Shown piece by piece: positions 27,107 to 35,900 of a DNA stretch of 64,000 nucleotides; position 1 is the first letter of the stretch, and the number at the start of each line of letters is the position of its first letter. Where the stretch lies: the NCBI GenBank assembly GCA_905181855.1, contig CAJIZE010000012.1:31743-95742 (forward strand), written 5' to 3'. Both the position numbers and the translations under genes were made by a program. Under the pieces are notes generated by a model that saw only the letters and a list, made by a program, of their open reading frames with translations, ran no database searches and had not been told where the DNA came from. This stretch comes from an uncultured Flavobacteriales bacterium. Lineage in GTDB: Bacteria > Bacteroidota > Bacteroidia > Flavobacteriales_G > Salibacteraceae.

Positions 27107-27943
27107 ATGGCTCGAAAATACACTATAAGTTGCAAAGGAAAGCTCATAGATTTATCAATTCCTAAAGTAATGGGAATTGTAAATATTACGCCAGATTCGT
27201 TTTTTGATGGTGGCAAAAACAATTCAATTGATGATGCTTTAGCGCAAGTCCAAAAACATTTGGACCATGGTGCCGCATTTATAGATGTTGGGGGATACTC
27301 TACTCGTCCTGATGCTAGCTTGGTATCAGTTGAAGAGGAAAACCTGAGAGTTATTCCTGTTATCAAACAAATCGTCACTTCTTTTCCTGATGCTTGTATT
27401 TCTATTGACACCTTTAACAGTAAAGTTGCTCTGCAAGCAGTTGAAGCTGGTGCTTGCATTATAAATGATATATCGGGAGGTGATTTTGATTCTAATATGT
27501 TTACTACATTAAAGCAAGTGCAAGTGCCTTATGTTTTGATGCACAGCAAAGGTAGTCTCAACAAAATGCACCAAAAGCCCCAATATGCTAATGTTACTCA
27601 AGAGGTAATCTTAAAACTTTCAGCAAAACTTGAGGAGCTGTCCTACCTTGGCATAAACGATATAATCGTTGATCCTGGTTTTGGGTTTGCAAAAAACCTT
27701 GATCATAATTTTGAGTTATTAAAAAAATTAGAACAGCTTCAAATACTAAACAAGCCTATTTTAACAGGTATTTCAAGAAAATCAATGATTTTTAAAACCC
27801 TTGAATCAAATGCTGTAAATGCCCTAAATGGTACCACAGTTTTAAATACTATTGCATTGCAAAAAGGAGCTACTATTTTAAGAGTTCACGACTCAAAAGA
27901 AGCTAGTGAAGCAATCACTTTAACAACTAAAGTTTACCACTAA
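27107..27943 (+). CDS. folP: Dihydropteroate synthase
   Basis: 278 residues, complete. It joins p-aminobenzoate to 7,8-dihydropterin pyrophosphate in folate synthesis and is the sulfonamide target. The signature MGIVNITPDSFFDGG is at about 23-37, followed by GGYSTRP, SIDTFNS and INDISGGDFD, with DPGFGFAKN and GISRKSM in the C-terminal half. The stop codon is directly followed by the cdaA ATG with no spacer, indicating coupled expression. This folP-cdaA order is common in bacteria of this phylum. Confidence 0.96.
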   Translation: MARKYTISCKGKLIDLSIPKVMGIVNITPDSFFDGGKNNSIDDALAQVQKHLDHGAAFIDVGGYSTRPDASLVSVEEENLRVIPVIKQIVTSFPDACISIDTFNSKVALQAVEAGACIINDISGGDFDSNMFTTLKQVQVPYVLMHSKGSLNKMHQKPQYANVTQEVILKLSAKLEELSYLGINDIIVDPGFGFAKNLDHNFELLKKLEQLQILNKPILTGISRKSMIFKTLESNAVNALNGTTVLNTIALQKGATILRVHDSKEASEAITLTTKVYH

Positions 27944-28726
27944 ATGAAACTACCAGAAATAAATTGGATAGAAATAATTGACGTTCTATTAGTAGCCTGG
28001 TTGATTTACCAGCTCTATAAGATTGTAAAAGGAACCGTGGCTATTCGAATTTTTGGCGGCCTGTTTGCCATTTATCTATTCTGGAAAGTAGTTGCAGCGT
28101 TAAAAATGGAGTTACTTACTGAGATTCTGGGACAATTTATTGGTGTTGGGGTTATAGCTTTAATTATTGTTTTCCAGCAAGAATTAAGACGGTTTTTACT
28201 CATTGTTGGTACACCAGATTTTTTAAACAACAATAAAACAGCAAAAAAGGTTTTTGGTTGGATGAAGAAGGATGAAGATGAATCTAAAATTCATTTAAAC
28301 GAAATTGTTGGAGCAGTAAATAAAATGGCTAAAGCCAAAACCGGAGCGTTGATTGTAATGGAAAAACAATCAGGCATTTCACCATTTGTGTCTTCATACA
28401 CTACCATAGATTCAGTGATTTCTGAAGACTTATTAGAAAGTATATTTTTTAAAAATTCTCCTCTACACGATGGGGCACTAATAATTGCGAAAAATAGAAT
28501 TTTATTTGCAGGCGCGGTATTACCAATATCTGATCAAAAATTAGCAGGAAAATACGGAACAAGACATAGAGCTGCTTTTGGAATTACTGAATTAACAGAT
28601 GCCATTGTCATTGTAGTTTCAGAAGAAACTGGTGATGTTAGCTTGGTTAATGACAATAAGATTCAAAAAATAAAAGATATTGAAGCTAATCTAAAAAAAG
28701 AACTGGTTATTTTATTTGGAAATTAA
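27944..28726 (+). CDS. cdaA: Diadenylate cyclase (c-di-AMP synthase) CdaA
   Basis: 260 residues. Three N-terminal hydrophobic segments (about 10-26, 32-50 and 62-86) are followed by the DAC catalytic domain. The two catalytic motifs are visible: DGALII (about 178) and GTRHRAA (about 207). It makes c-di-AMP from two ATP, a second messenger for osmolyte and potassium control. It begins at the base after the folP stop. Its own stop overlaps the stop of the convergent membrane gene by three bases. Confidence 0.95.
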   Translation: MKLPEINWIEIIDVLLVAWLIYQLYKIVKGTVAIRIFGGLFAIYLFWKVVAALKMELLTEILGQFIGVGVIALIIVFQQELRRFLLIVGTPDFLNNNKTAKKVFGWMKKDEDESKIHLNEIVGAVNKMAKAKTGALIVMEKQSGISPFVSSYTTIDSVISEDLLESIFFKNSPLHDGALIIAKNRILFAGAVLPISDQKLAGKYGTRHRAAFGITELTDAIVIVVSEETGDVSLVNDNKIQKIKDIEANLKKELVILFGN

Positions 28727-29064
28727 TCTTTCTTGCCATAGCACCAGCCTTTCATTGATTCTTTAAACTTAGCTTTTTCTTCTTCGCTCATCCCCTCCAT
28801 TTTTGTTTCAATCTTCTTTTTCCAGTGTTCTTTTTTATTGTCCAACCTTTGTTCATGTTGATATTTATCCATCATTCCAAATCCAAAAACAATTTTAGCC
28901 ATTGCTAAAAGCCCTAAAGCCTGCCAATAAGATATTTGTATCAAACCAAATATCTCAGGTATTAACATGTTCCAGAGCAACATAAAAACATAACCTAAGA
29001 TGGCTAATCCCACAAGTATCATTAGTATATAACCAAATCCCTTTTTCAACCAATAGCTTCCCAT
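28723..29064 (-). CDS. Small two-helix membrane protein, partner gene of an ECF sigma factor
   Basis: 113 residues. Hydrophobic segments are at about 10-32 and 42-64, followed by a charged cytoplasmic tail of about 45 residues (DNKKEHWKKKIETKM, EEEKAKFKESMKGW). It lies 10 bases downstream of the sigma factor gene on the same strand, so they are co-transcribed. It has no anti-sigma motif that I recognise. A membrane-anchored regulator of the sigma factor is possible from position and topology, but not shown. The 3' end overlaps cdaA convergently. Confidence 0.65.
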   Translation of the reverse strand: MGSYWLKKGFGYILMILVGLAILGYVFMLLWNMLIPEIFGLIQISYWQALGLLAMAKIVFGFGMMDKYQHEQRLDNKKEHWKKKIETKMEGMSEEEKAKFKESMKGWCYGKKD

Positions 29065-29074
29065 GACTTATGTT

Positions 29075-29671
29075 TTAATCATTAAACATTTCATCGTAAA
29101 TTGACTTTAAATTTTCACGTAATTTAAGAATAGCGTAACGCTTTCTCGTAATTAATGTATTCTCATTTTTACCGGTCATTTCTGCCATTTCTTTGAAACT
29201 TATTCCTTCAAACTCATGCATTTCAAACACTTCGCGTTGGCTCGCTGGCATATCATTTAAGGTTTCCTGAATCGTATCTCGAACCATTCCTCTTAACAAT
29301 TCAAATTCTGGACCTCGATCAGAGGAAGGAATAATGTCATAAAGGGAGATTTCATCTCCATCATCATTCCCATAGCTGCGATTGAAATCTTCAATCCGCT
29401 GTGTTTTATGCTTTCTAAAAAAGTCTATTATTTTATTTCTGGCAACTCTGAATATCCACGCACCACCACTTCTTATATCTTTAGCAAGTACATAGGCATC
29501 TGCTAATTGATAGAATACGTCTTGAAAAATATCTTCTGCGTCTTCGTTAGTAGGAACCCTACTTCTAATAAACCTAAATAGCTTATCGCCCTCTTTCTTA
29601 AATACCTCTTGCACAGACTCATTCATAAACTCTGATTGCAATTGTTGTACTTTCACTTCTACACTCATCAT
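29075..29671 (-). CDS. ECF-family RNA polymerase sigma factor
   Basis: 198 residues from the ATG at 29671. A TTG nine codons earlier lies inside the likely -7 element (AATATTTG, 29703-29696) and is rejected. Region 2 is clear (LFRFIRSRVPTNEDAEDIF, DVFYQLAD, WIFRVARNKIIDFFR). Region 4 is the SQREVFEMHEFEGISFKEMA helix-turn-helix. The linker is acidic. It redirects RNA polymerase to a specific regulon, usually held back by a membrane anti-sigma factor. The only adjacent candidate is the small two-helix protein downstream. Confidence 0.92.
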   Translation of the reverse strand: MMSVEVKVQQLQSEFMNESVQEVFKKEGDKLFRFIRSRVPTNEDAEDIFQDVFYQLADAYVLAKDIRSGGAWIFRVARNKIIDFFRKHKTQRIEDFNRSYGNDDGDEISLYDIIPSSDRGPEFELLRGMVRDTIQETLNDMPASQREVFEMHEFEGISFKEMAEMTGKNENTLITRKRYAILKLRENLKSIYDEMFND

Positions 29672-29734
29672 AAGTGTAAAGACGAAACAGCGTCGCAAAT
29701 ATTTGATTTAATCAAAAAAACTATTTAAAAAGTT

Positions 29735-29769
29735 AGGAGAATTTAAATTTATTTTATCTAAATTCTCCT
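29735..29769 (-). terminator. Terminator of the 2014-residue T9SS gene
   Basis: AGGAGAATTTA (29735-29745) and TAAATTCTCCT (29759-29769) form an 11-bp perfect stem with a 13-base loop. Read on the minus strand, T-rich sequence follows (CTTTTTAAATAGTTTTTTT). It lies seven bases after the stop of the large gene. Confidence 0.75.
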
Positions 29770-29775
29770 CCAAGT

Positions 29776-32700
29776 TTATTGTTTAGCTATTCTAAAATGG
29801 TAAACCTCGCTGTTTTTAGTAACCGATAAAATGTAAAACCCGTTGGCTAAACTCGTAAAATTTACAGTTTGGAACGAACCATTATTACTTATCTTGATGC
29901 TTTCAATTAAGCTTCCATTTAGAGTATGCATTTGAACAGAACTAATTTCATTGTTCTTGTTTTCAATATTAACAATACCATCTGATGGATTTGGATATAC
30001 TTTTAATTCGTTGTTTTCAAAAACATCGTTTATAGAAACCAATTCAAAATAGAAATATTCTGATTTTTGAGAATTACAAGTACCATTAACTGCAGTTACT
30101 TGATACCTTCCTGAAAGTAAAGCGACTATATATTGAAGGTTCCCAGGATACGTTTGCCCTTCATATGACCAAATATAAAGAGGTGCAACAACCGAGGCTT
30201 CTAATGAATCAATCCCAATCTTATTAATTATTGGAGTTGAAGGTATAGCTTCAATTAAAATGCTACTATTTGATAAGTTTGTACAACCTACTGAGTTTGT
30301 GAAAGTATAGGTTAACTGATTGTTCCCTGGCCCGGCTAACGCAGGATATAGCGTGTCGTTAACTATTCCATTTCCTGAGTAAACCCCTCCATTAGGTGAG
30401 CCTCCTGAAATTGGCAACGGTGAATAATTTTCGCATATATTGCCAAAAGCTCCAAAATTCACTGTCGGTGATTCCAACAACTGAATGGTCTTTATTACTG
30501 AATTACTACAGCCATTTAAATCTGTAAATGTGTATTTAACTAGTTTATTACCAGGGCTACCAGCATTTGACGGATTAAATAGTCCGTTTAAAATTCCCGG
30601 ACCGGTATAAACGCCTCCTAGAGGAATACCTCCGGTAAGAGTAACAGATGGAGCGTTATCGCAATAATTTTGGAAAGCGCCCATGGACACACTAGGTATT
30701 GTATCTACCGTAATAAAACCTTTTGCTAAATTTGAGCAACCATTACCATCCGTATACATATAAGCTACAGAATCTTGCCCTACTCCTGCTAAAGAAGGGT
30801 TAAATAGTCCATTGCTCACGTTAGGACCTGAATAAATACCACCAACAGGTAAACCTCCTGATAAAGATATTGGTGTTGAATTCGCACAAACATTGGGAAT
30901 TGATGGGATGGAAACATTAGGCAAGGAGTCTATCGTTACCATAATTGTATCACTTGCAATACAGCCATATTGATCTGTTCCGATTACTGAATATTGGGTA
31001 GTAATAATAGGTGAAATCAATATTGAGTTACTATTACCTCCAGTACTCCAAACATATGATGCTCCACCACTTGCATTAATTATTCTGCTCGACCCTATAC
31101 AAACACTGGTATTTCCTCCTGCTGAAATAACGGGATAAACACGAACACCAACAACCACAGTATCAGCATAACTTTCACATCCATTCTGATCTGTTTCAGT
31201 AATGTAATAGGTATGAACTCCTACCGTGCTAGAGGCTTGATAAGAAGAATTGTAAGACAATGTAAAAGATGAGTCTAGACTTGCATCTGAATACCAGGTA
31301 AGTGTTCCTCCTGAGCCAATTGCAGAAATTGGAGAAACCACATCTCCAGGACAATAATTTGTATCCGCTGAAGCTATTGGCGTATTTGGTAACTGAAGAT
31401 TATTCAAAATTATTGAATTGGTATCGTTGACGTGAAGGGTATCTCCTGGTACGTTTACCCAAGCTTTTATGTTTTGATTTCCAGTACCGCCAAAAGGAGC
31501 CAATGAAGAAAAAGTTAAAGTTTTTTGAATATTCGGATACAATGTATCCACAAATAGCTGATTAACAGCAGCGCCATTATTGATACTAAAGCTTGCCGGC
31601 ACCCAATAAACGGTATCTGTTCCAGTGTTTGTTAAATGAATTTGAACATCTGAACTACTAATGTTACAAGCTGTTTGAGTTGAAGTACCAATTGAATCAA
31701 TAACGATATCAACTAAACCTGTGTCAGCATAAGGTATATCGACATTAACAAAAACAGTATCTAGAATAAGACCGCACTGAGTATTAATACTTGCGACATA
31801 ATTTAAAACGCCATTGTTAAAAAATGGACCAACGTTAGTTGTTGCATTTGTATCAATCAAATTAGTATCCAAATACCAATTAATGCTTGCTGCAAGCGAT
31901 GAATCTAATCCTGGGTTAAATGTACCGATTGTTTGAGGTGTAGCACTAGAGAGTGTCCAGTCGCTTGCGCCATCAGTATCAGCACCGTATCTTGAAATAC
32001 CGGCCATTCCACTTGATGAAGGTAAACTACCCGTCCAGTCCGTTGCAGAAACACCTGCAGTTGTTGGAAAAATAAAACTGTTGGTTGCTACTGCATCAAC
32101 GATGTTGTTACTAGCATCTTTTAATACATACCCTTGTTGCACATTTGATGAAGTAGAAAATGTATTTGTAGACCAATACATGTTATTTACAAGGCTATTT
32201 GCTCCTGCACTAAAGGCATATCCTACAGTTAAAACATTGTAAGCTCCGATATTAGCCCCGCTGGGTATAGTATAGGTCAAATCCAAGCCCGATGCCCCAT
32301 ATATCTCTACTGTATAGCCTGATAAGTTTGCTACTCCTCCTCCAATATTAGCAATTTCCACCATATCCCAATCGAAAGTTGGCATGTAAGCTGGTATCGG
32401 ATTGGTGAACCCTGAACCAGTTTTAAATTGTACTATTTCAGAAAATAAGACCTTGCTTTGTGTTGATGATATCGCTACGAGTTGAGCTGAGTCACCTGGT
32501 AAAGTAATCGTAACATCACCACTAGCAGTAAGTAAGTTTGGCGAAATAATTTCTATTGAACTTAAAGTGTCATTTAAATTGGTGGAATCCCAAGCTGCTT
32601 GGATGTAGAAAGAAGCTTCATAGGTTCCATAACCGCTAAAATCAAACAAATTAGTCAGTGTAATAATTGCAGTATCATTTTGAGCTAAAGAATCTGTAAT

Positions 32701-35700
32701 TATCAGCTGTGACCCAATTGAAGGAGTGGGTCCTGATATGTTCCAGTGGATTAAAAATGAATCAGCGGCAAAATCAAGATTGCCTTGTCCGTTGTTTGTG
32801 ATTTTAAGTACGACCATATCTGTATCGCTGTAACATGGGCCTTGTTGTGATAAAAGTTCTACCAATCCTAAATCTTTCGGTGGTAATGTATATTCATCTG
32901 CTCCTATATCAACCGCTGTGGCTAAAGGCGCAGGCCTTGCATCTCCATCAATATCAATTGCTAACCCTATTGAATTGTCTCCATTATCATTAGCTAGGGT
33001 CCCGTAAACTATATGCAAATTGGTTGGTCCTAAAATTTGCGGATCACCAACCAATGAGTTAAAATTATAGATTGGTAGCGTAATGTTGAGTGCTGCTAAA
33101 TCGGTATTGATTACATTGTTGTAAAAGAACAAATCTGGCCCAGAGGTGTAATATAAATTGTAATCAAACTGTACAAAAGATGCGTTCGCTGCTCTTATCG
33201 CATAGCCTTGTTTTCCAATAAAAATATTGTTTCGCATGTCTACACTTTGAGCGCCATTTAAATTAATGCCTTCTGTTCCATAGAATGTATTGTGAAACAT
33301 TTGAGTGCTATTTACATTGAAAAAGGAGGTTGCTTCTTGGTTTAATGAACTTAACATGTTATTGGTAAATGTTCCTAAAAAGCCTAAGGTATCGTTTCCT
33401 CTTGACATATTAAAAGGCTCATTCAATGAATGAAATTCGTTATCCGTAAACTCGAAATTTCTAACATCTGAAGCAAGCAAACCATTAAACGTAATGCTTG
33501 ATGACATATAATTCCCTTTAACAATCAACGAATCAACATTGTCTACATTTATCGCAGCATCTTGATTATCAATGAAATTACAATCGGTTATACTAAAATA
33601 TTTCCCAGGGTCTGGTAAAAAATGTTCAATTTGAACACCATATTGTGTTCCAATAAAAGTACAATTGTTGACCACTAAATTATCACCGTTATCGCCTTCG
33701 GTAAAGTTGCTGGTAAAACTAGGTCCCATAAAAACGCCAACGACTTGAAGATTGGTGTTTGCTGTTGGGTTCGTCGCTTCTATTATACAATTGTCAACAG
33801 TTATGTTGTTTGAGTTAAACCTTACCATAATACCTCGACCTAAATTTGTTCCTTCATTTTTAATGGTCATATTTTTGAAGGTTATAAAACTTGAACTATC
33901 AACTAAAATCGTTGCATTGTTTGTTCCCAATCCATCTGAAGTTAAAATTGAGCCTGTTTTTGAGGCGCCTTCAATGGTTAAATGGTTGGCCGCGGAAAGC
34001 CCCATAATGTTGTTTAGCTCAATTTTTTTAGTGTAATTGCCCGCTGATAACACCAACGAAGTCGGCCCAACAAGCCCACAGTTTTTAAGAGCATCGATAG
34101 CCAACTCAATATTCGGAAAACTATCATTCGGTGTCCCGACAGTATAAACACCACTTAATCCACTACAAATTACGGATCGTAATGTATCGTTTGATGCTAC
34201 CTCATCAACAAAAGAGTTAGGGCTCTCAGTCCAGGCTTTAAGAATATTTAAAGGTTTAGTAAAGTTGTAGGCACCAATTTGGATATTAGATTTTGTTTGA
34301 TCTACAGCCAATTGATTTGAACCTGTTAAAACTAGGTTGTAGCTAGGTTGAGCTGCTCCGTTAATACTCCAATTAATAATTGCATTAGAAAGTGTATCAA
34401 CTCCAAAGTTTTGAACGGTAACTTCAACATTTTGAGTTCCGAACGTGATTGGGTTTACTGGGTTGTCTTTTTGGGTTACGCCAACATCATGAATAGGAAT
34501 AGGCTCCCAAGTAAGGTCATCTATGAATGCATCAATATTTGTAAAAGTTGTTGTGTTATAATATTTAATAGCAATGCTTCCTAAAGGCCCACTATAACTG
34601 CTAAATTTAACCAAATGTTCGTCCCATTGATCTTGAATATTTACTGTTGCTAACGAAACAAATGAGCCTGGGTTTAAAGGATCGGTCATAACTCCAACTT
34701 GAATAAAAACAGGTTGTGGTGAACGTGCTCTAAATCTCAATCGGTTTAAGCCTGTATTTACATCCAATACGTTTGGACTAATACAATAGATTGTATCGGC
34801 AGTTGTGCCACCATAGGTTGTTTCTAGTTTTAAATAATTTGGCCCGTTATAAGATGTTGGATCTCCAAAAAGAGATCCATTAGCGGTTGTAGCACTAACT
34901 GTTGAAAACGTATAAAACCCTTTTAAGATATCAGACCAGCCTCCAGGTAAATTTGGTATAGTTGCGTTATCAAAACTTTGGCTGTGTGTTGCATTTATTG
35001 AGGTTACTGCTGCGGTAGGGCCTGTCCAAAAGGATGACCCATTTCCTCCTCCACAAGTATCTTGCACATAAAAGTCAAAAGGAGTTCCCGCAGGTAAATT
35101 AGATACCGTATAGTTTGAAGTTGAAACATTGTTGATGATGGCTCCTCCTCCTATTGAAAACCCAGAAGTACCGTACTGAATGTTCCAAGCAGCTGCTCCT
35201 CCTGTCGTCCAACTTAATGAAACAGAATTTGTATCTTGATTTGTAACCGCAAGATTCGTAGGGTTTGGGCAAGGAGGTGGAGTAGCTAATATATTTATGG
35301 TATAATCTTCAACTCCTCCATAAGTGAAAATTCCACATGGATTTAAGGGATGAAACCCAGACTCCCAAATCATTGCTCTCATTCGAGTAGTTCCTAGAAC
35401 AGCAGTAGTTGGAACTGTAAAATTAAATGTTTGCCACATTGGAGGCAAACCAGTCCATGTTCCAATTTGCTCATTGGTTGAAAACGTATTGTCGTTGTTC
35501 CAATCAATCCAAACCGCCCCGACTGAATTATATTGACCACCACAAGTTCCAAACTCAACGGAAACATTATAACTGTTGTTTAGAACTACATCAGCAATAT
35601 GTTGAGTAAAATCCGTTAAACCTGTTCCTGCTGGACAGGTATTTAAATTTGAGATACTTCTGGCCGCACCCAATAAAGTAACGCCTGTAATCTCAGTATC

Positions 35701-35820
35701 AAATGTACTTGTTGGGCCCGCATTGCAATACTGGGCATAGCTGTTAAAGCCCAATCCTGCCATAATTATAATTAAGGCAACTGCTTTATTGATTATTGTA
35801 ATAAAACTCTTCATTTTCAT
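29776..35820 (-). CDS. Giant multidomain surface protein with T9SS type A sorting domain
   Basis: 2014 residues. Order: signal peptide (about 1-30); GEVED domain (about 100-175, ending GGVEDYTINI); fibronectin type III (about 185-270); adhesin/MAM-like jelly roll (about 280-440, ending IDDLTWEP). Then: CARDB-like segment; right-handed parallel beta-helix (about 560-940); more CARDB-like segments; lamin-tail domain (about 1130-1250, DWDMVEIANIGG); Ig-like repeats; three tandem approximately 75-residue repeats (about 1620-1867); a type A sorting domain (about 1939-2014, starting VYPNPSDG). It is a cell-surface or secreted adhesin-like protein; no enzyme active site is evident. It has a clear promoter at 35843-35850. 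Confidence 0.85.
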   Translation of the reverse strand: MKMKSFITIINKAVALIIIMAGLGFNSYAQYCNAGPTSTFDTEITGVTLLGAARSISNLNTCPAGTGLTDFTQHIADVVLNNSYNVSVEFGTCGGQYNSVGAVWIDWNNDNTFSTNEQIGTWTGLPPMWQTFNFTVPTTAVLGTTRMRAMIWESGFHPLNPCGIFTYGGVEDYTINILATPPPCPNPTNLAVTNQDTNSVSLSWTTGGAAAWNIQYGTSGFSIGGGAIINNVSTSNYTVSNLPAGTPFDFYVQDTCGGGNGSSFWTGPTAAVTSINATHSQSFDNATIPNLPGGWSDILKGFYTFSTVSATTANGSLFGDPTSYNGPNYLKLETTYGGTTADTIYCISPNVLDVNTGLNRLRFRARSPQPVFIQVGVMTDPLNPGSFVSLATVNIQDQWDEHLVKFSSYSGPLGSIAIKYYNTTTFTNIDAFIDDLTWEPIPIHDVGVTQKDNPVNPITFGTQNVEVTVQNFGVDTLSNAIINWSINGAAQPSYNLVLTGSNQLAVDQTKSNIQIGAYNFTKPLNILKAWTESPNSFVDEVASNDTLRSVICSGLSGVYTVGTPNDSFPNIELAIDALKNCGLVGPTSLVLSAGNYTKKIELNNIMGLSAANHLTIEGASKTGSILTSDGLGTNNATILVDSSSFITFKNMTIKNEGTNLGRGIMVRFNSNNITVDNCIIEATNPTANTNLQVVGVFMGPSFTSNFTEGDNGDNLVVNNCTFIGTQYGVQIEHFLPDPGKYFSITDCNFIDNQDAAINVDNVDSLIVKGNYMSSSITFNGLLASDVRNFEFTDNEFHSLNEPFNMSRGNDTLGFLGTFTNNMLSSLNQEATSFFNVNSTQMFHNTFYGTEGINLNGAQSVDMRNNIFIGKQGYAIRAANASFVQFDYNLYYTSGPDLFFYNNVINTDLAALNITLPIYNFNSLVGDPQILGPTNLHIVYGTLANDNGDNSIGLAIDIDGDARPAPLATAVDIGADEYTLPPKDLGLVELLSQQGPCYSDTDMVVLKITNNGQGNLDFAADSFLIHWNISGPTPSIGSQLIITDSLAQNDTAIITLTNLFDFSGYGTYEASFYIQAAWDSTNLNDTLSSIEIISPNLLTASGDVTITLPGDSAQLVAISSTQSKVLFSEIVQFKTGSGFTNPIPAYMPTFDWDMVEIANIGGGVANLSGYTVEIYGASGLDLTYTIPSGANIGAYNVLTVGYAFSAGANSLVNNMYWSTNTFSTSSNVQQGYVLKDASNNIVDAVATNSFIFPTTAGVSATDWTGSLPSSSGMAGISRYGADTDGASDWTLSSATPQTIGTFNPGLDSSLAASINWYLDTNLIDTNATTNVGPFFNNGVLNYVASINTQCGLILDTVFVNVDIPYADTGLVDIVIDSIGTSTQTACNISSSDVQIHLTNTGTDTVYWVPASFSINNGAAVNQLFVDTLYPNIQKTLTFSSLAPFGGTGNQNIKAWVNVPGDTLHVNDTNSIILNNLQLPNTPIASADTNYCPGDVVSPISAIGSGGTLTWYSDASLDSSFTLSYNSSYQASSTVGVHTYYITETDQNGCESYADTVVVGVRVYPVISAGGNTSVCIGSSRIINASGGASYVWSTGGNSNSILISPIITTQYSVIGTDQYGCIASDTIMVTIDSLPNVSIPSIPNVCANSTPISLSGGLPVGGIYSGPNVSNGLFNPSLAGVGQDSVAYMYTDGNGCSNLAKGFITVDTIPSVSMGAFQNYCDNAPSVTLTGGIPLGGVYTGPGILNGLFNPSNAGSPGNKLVKYTFTDLNGCSNSVIKTIQLLESPTVNFGAFGNICENYSPLPISGGSPNGGVYSGNGIVNDTLYPALAGPGNNQLTYTFTNSVGCTNLSNSSILIEAIPSTPIINKIGIDSLEASVVAPLYIWSYEGQTYPGNLQYIVALLSGRYQVTAVNGTCNSQKSEYFYFELVSINDVFENNELKVYPNPSDGIVNIENKNNEISSVQMHTLNGSLIESIKISNNGSFQTVNFTSLANGFYILSVTKNSEVYHFRIAKQ
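30220..30960 (-). repeat. Three tandem protein repeats of about 75-78 residues in the giant surface protein
   Basis: Three successive copies share the pattern Cys...ISLSGG-x-P-x-GG-x-YSGP-x-V, FNPSLAGVG, Y-x-x-T-D-x-NGCSN. The copies diverge (about half identical by eye), so this is an old duplication. Each has a GG-x-Y-SG/TGPG block and a single conserved NGC/VGC Cys near its end, suggesting Ig-like modules. Confidence 0.75.
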
Positions 35821-35842
35821 CTAGTTTAAGGAACGTTTCCAA

Positions 35843-35850
35843 CAAAAATA
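35843..35850 (-). promoter_or_regulatory. -7 element of the giant surface protein gene
   Basis: On the minus strand TATTTTTG matches TAnnTTTG exactly, 22 bases before the ATG at 35820. No good -33 TTG is seen at the right distance, so strength is uncertain. Confidence 0.5.
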
Positions 35851-35900
35851 ACTGATTTTGCTCGGAGTAAAAATTTTAAATCTACCTGACTATTAATTAA

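Noticed and set aside
29672..29698. Extended start for the ECF sigma factor
   Set aside because: It is a TTG that falls inside the probable -7 element AATATTTG.
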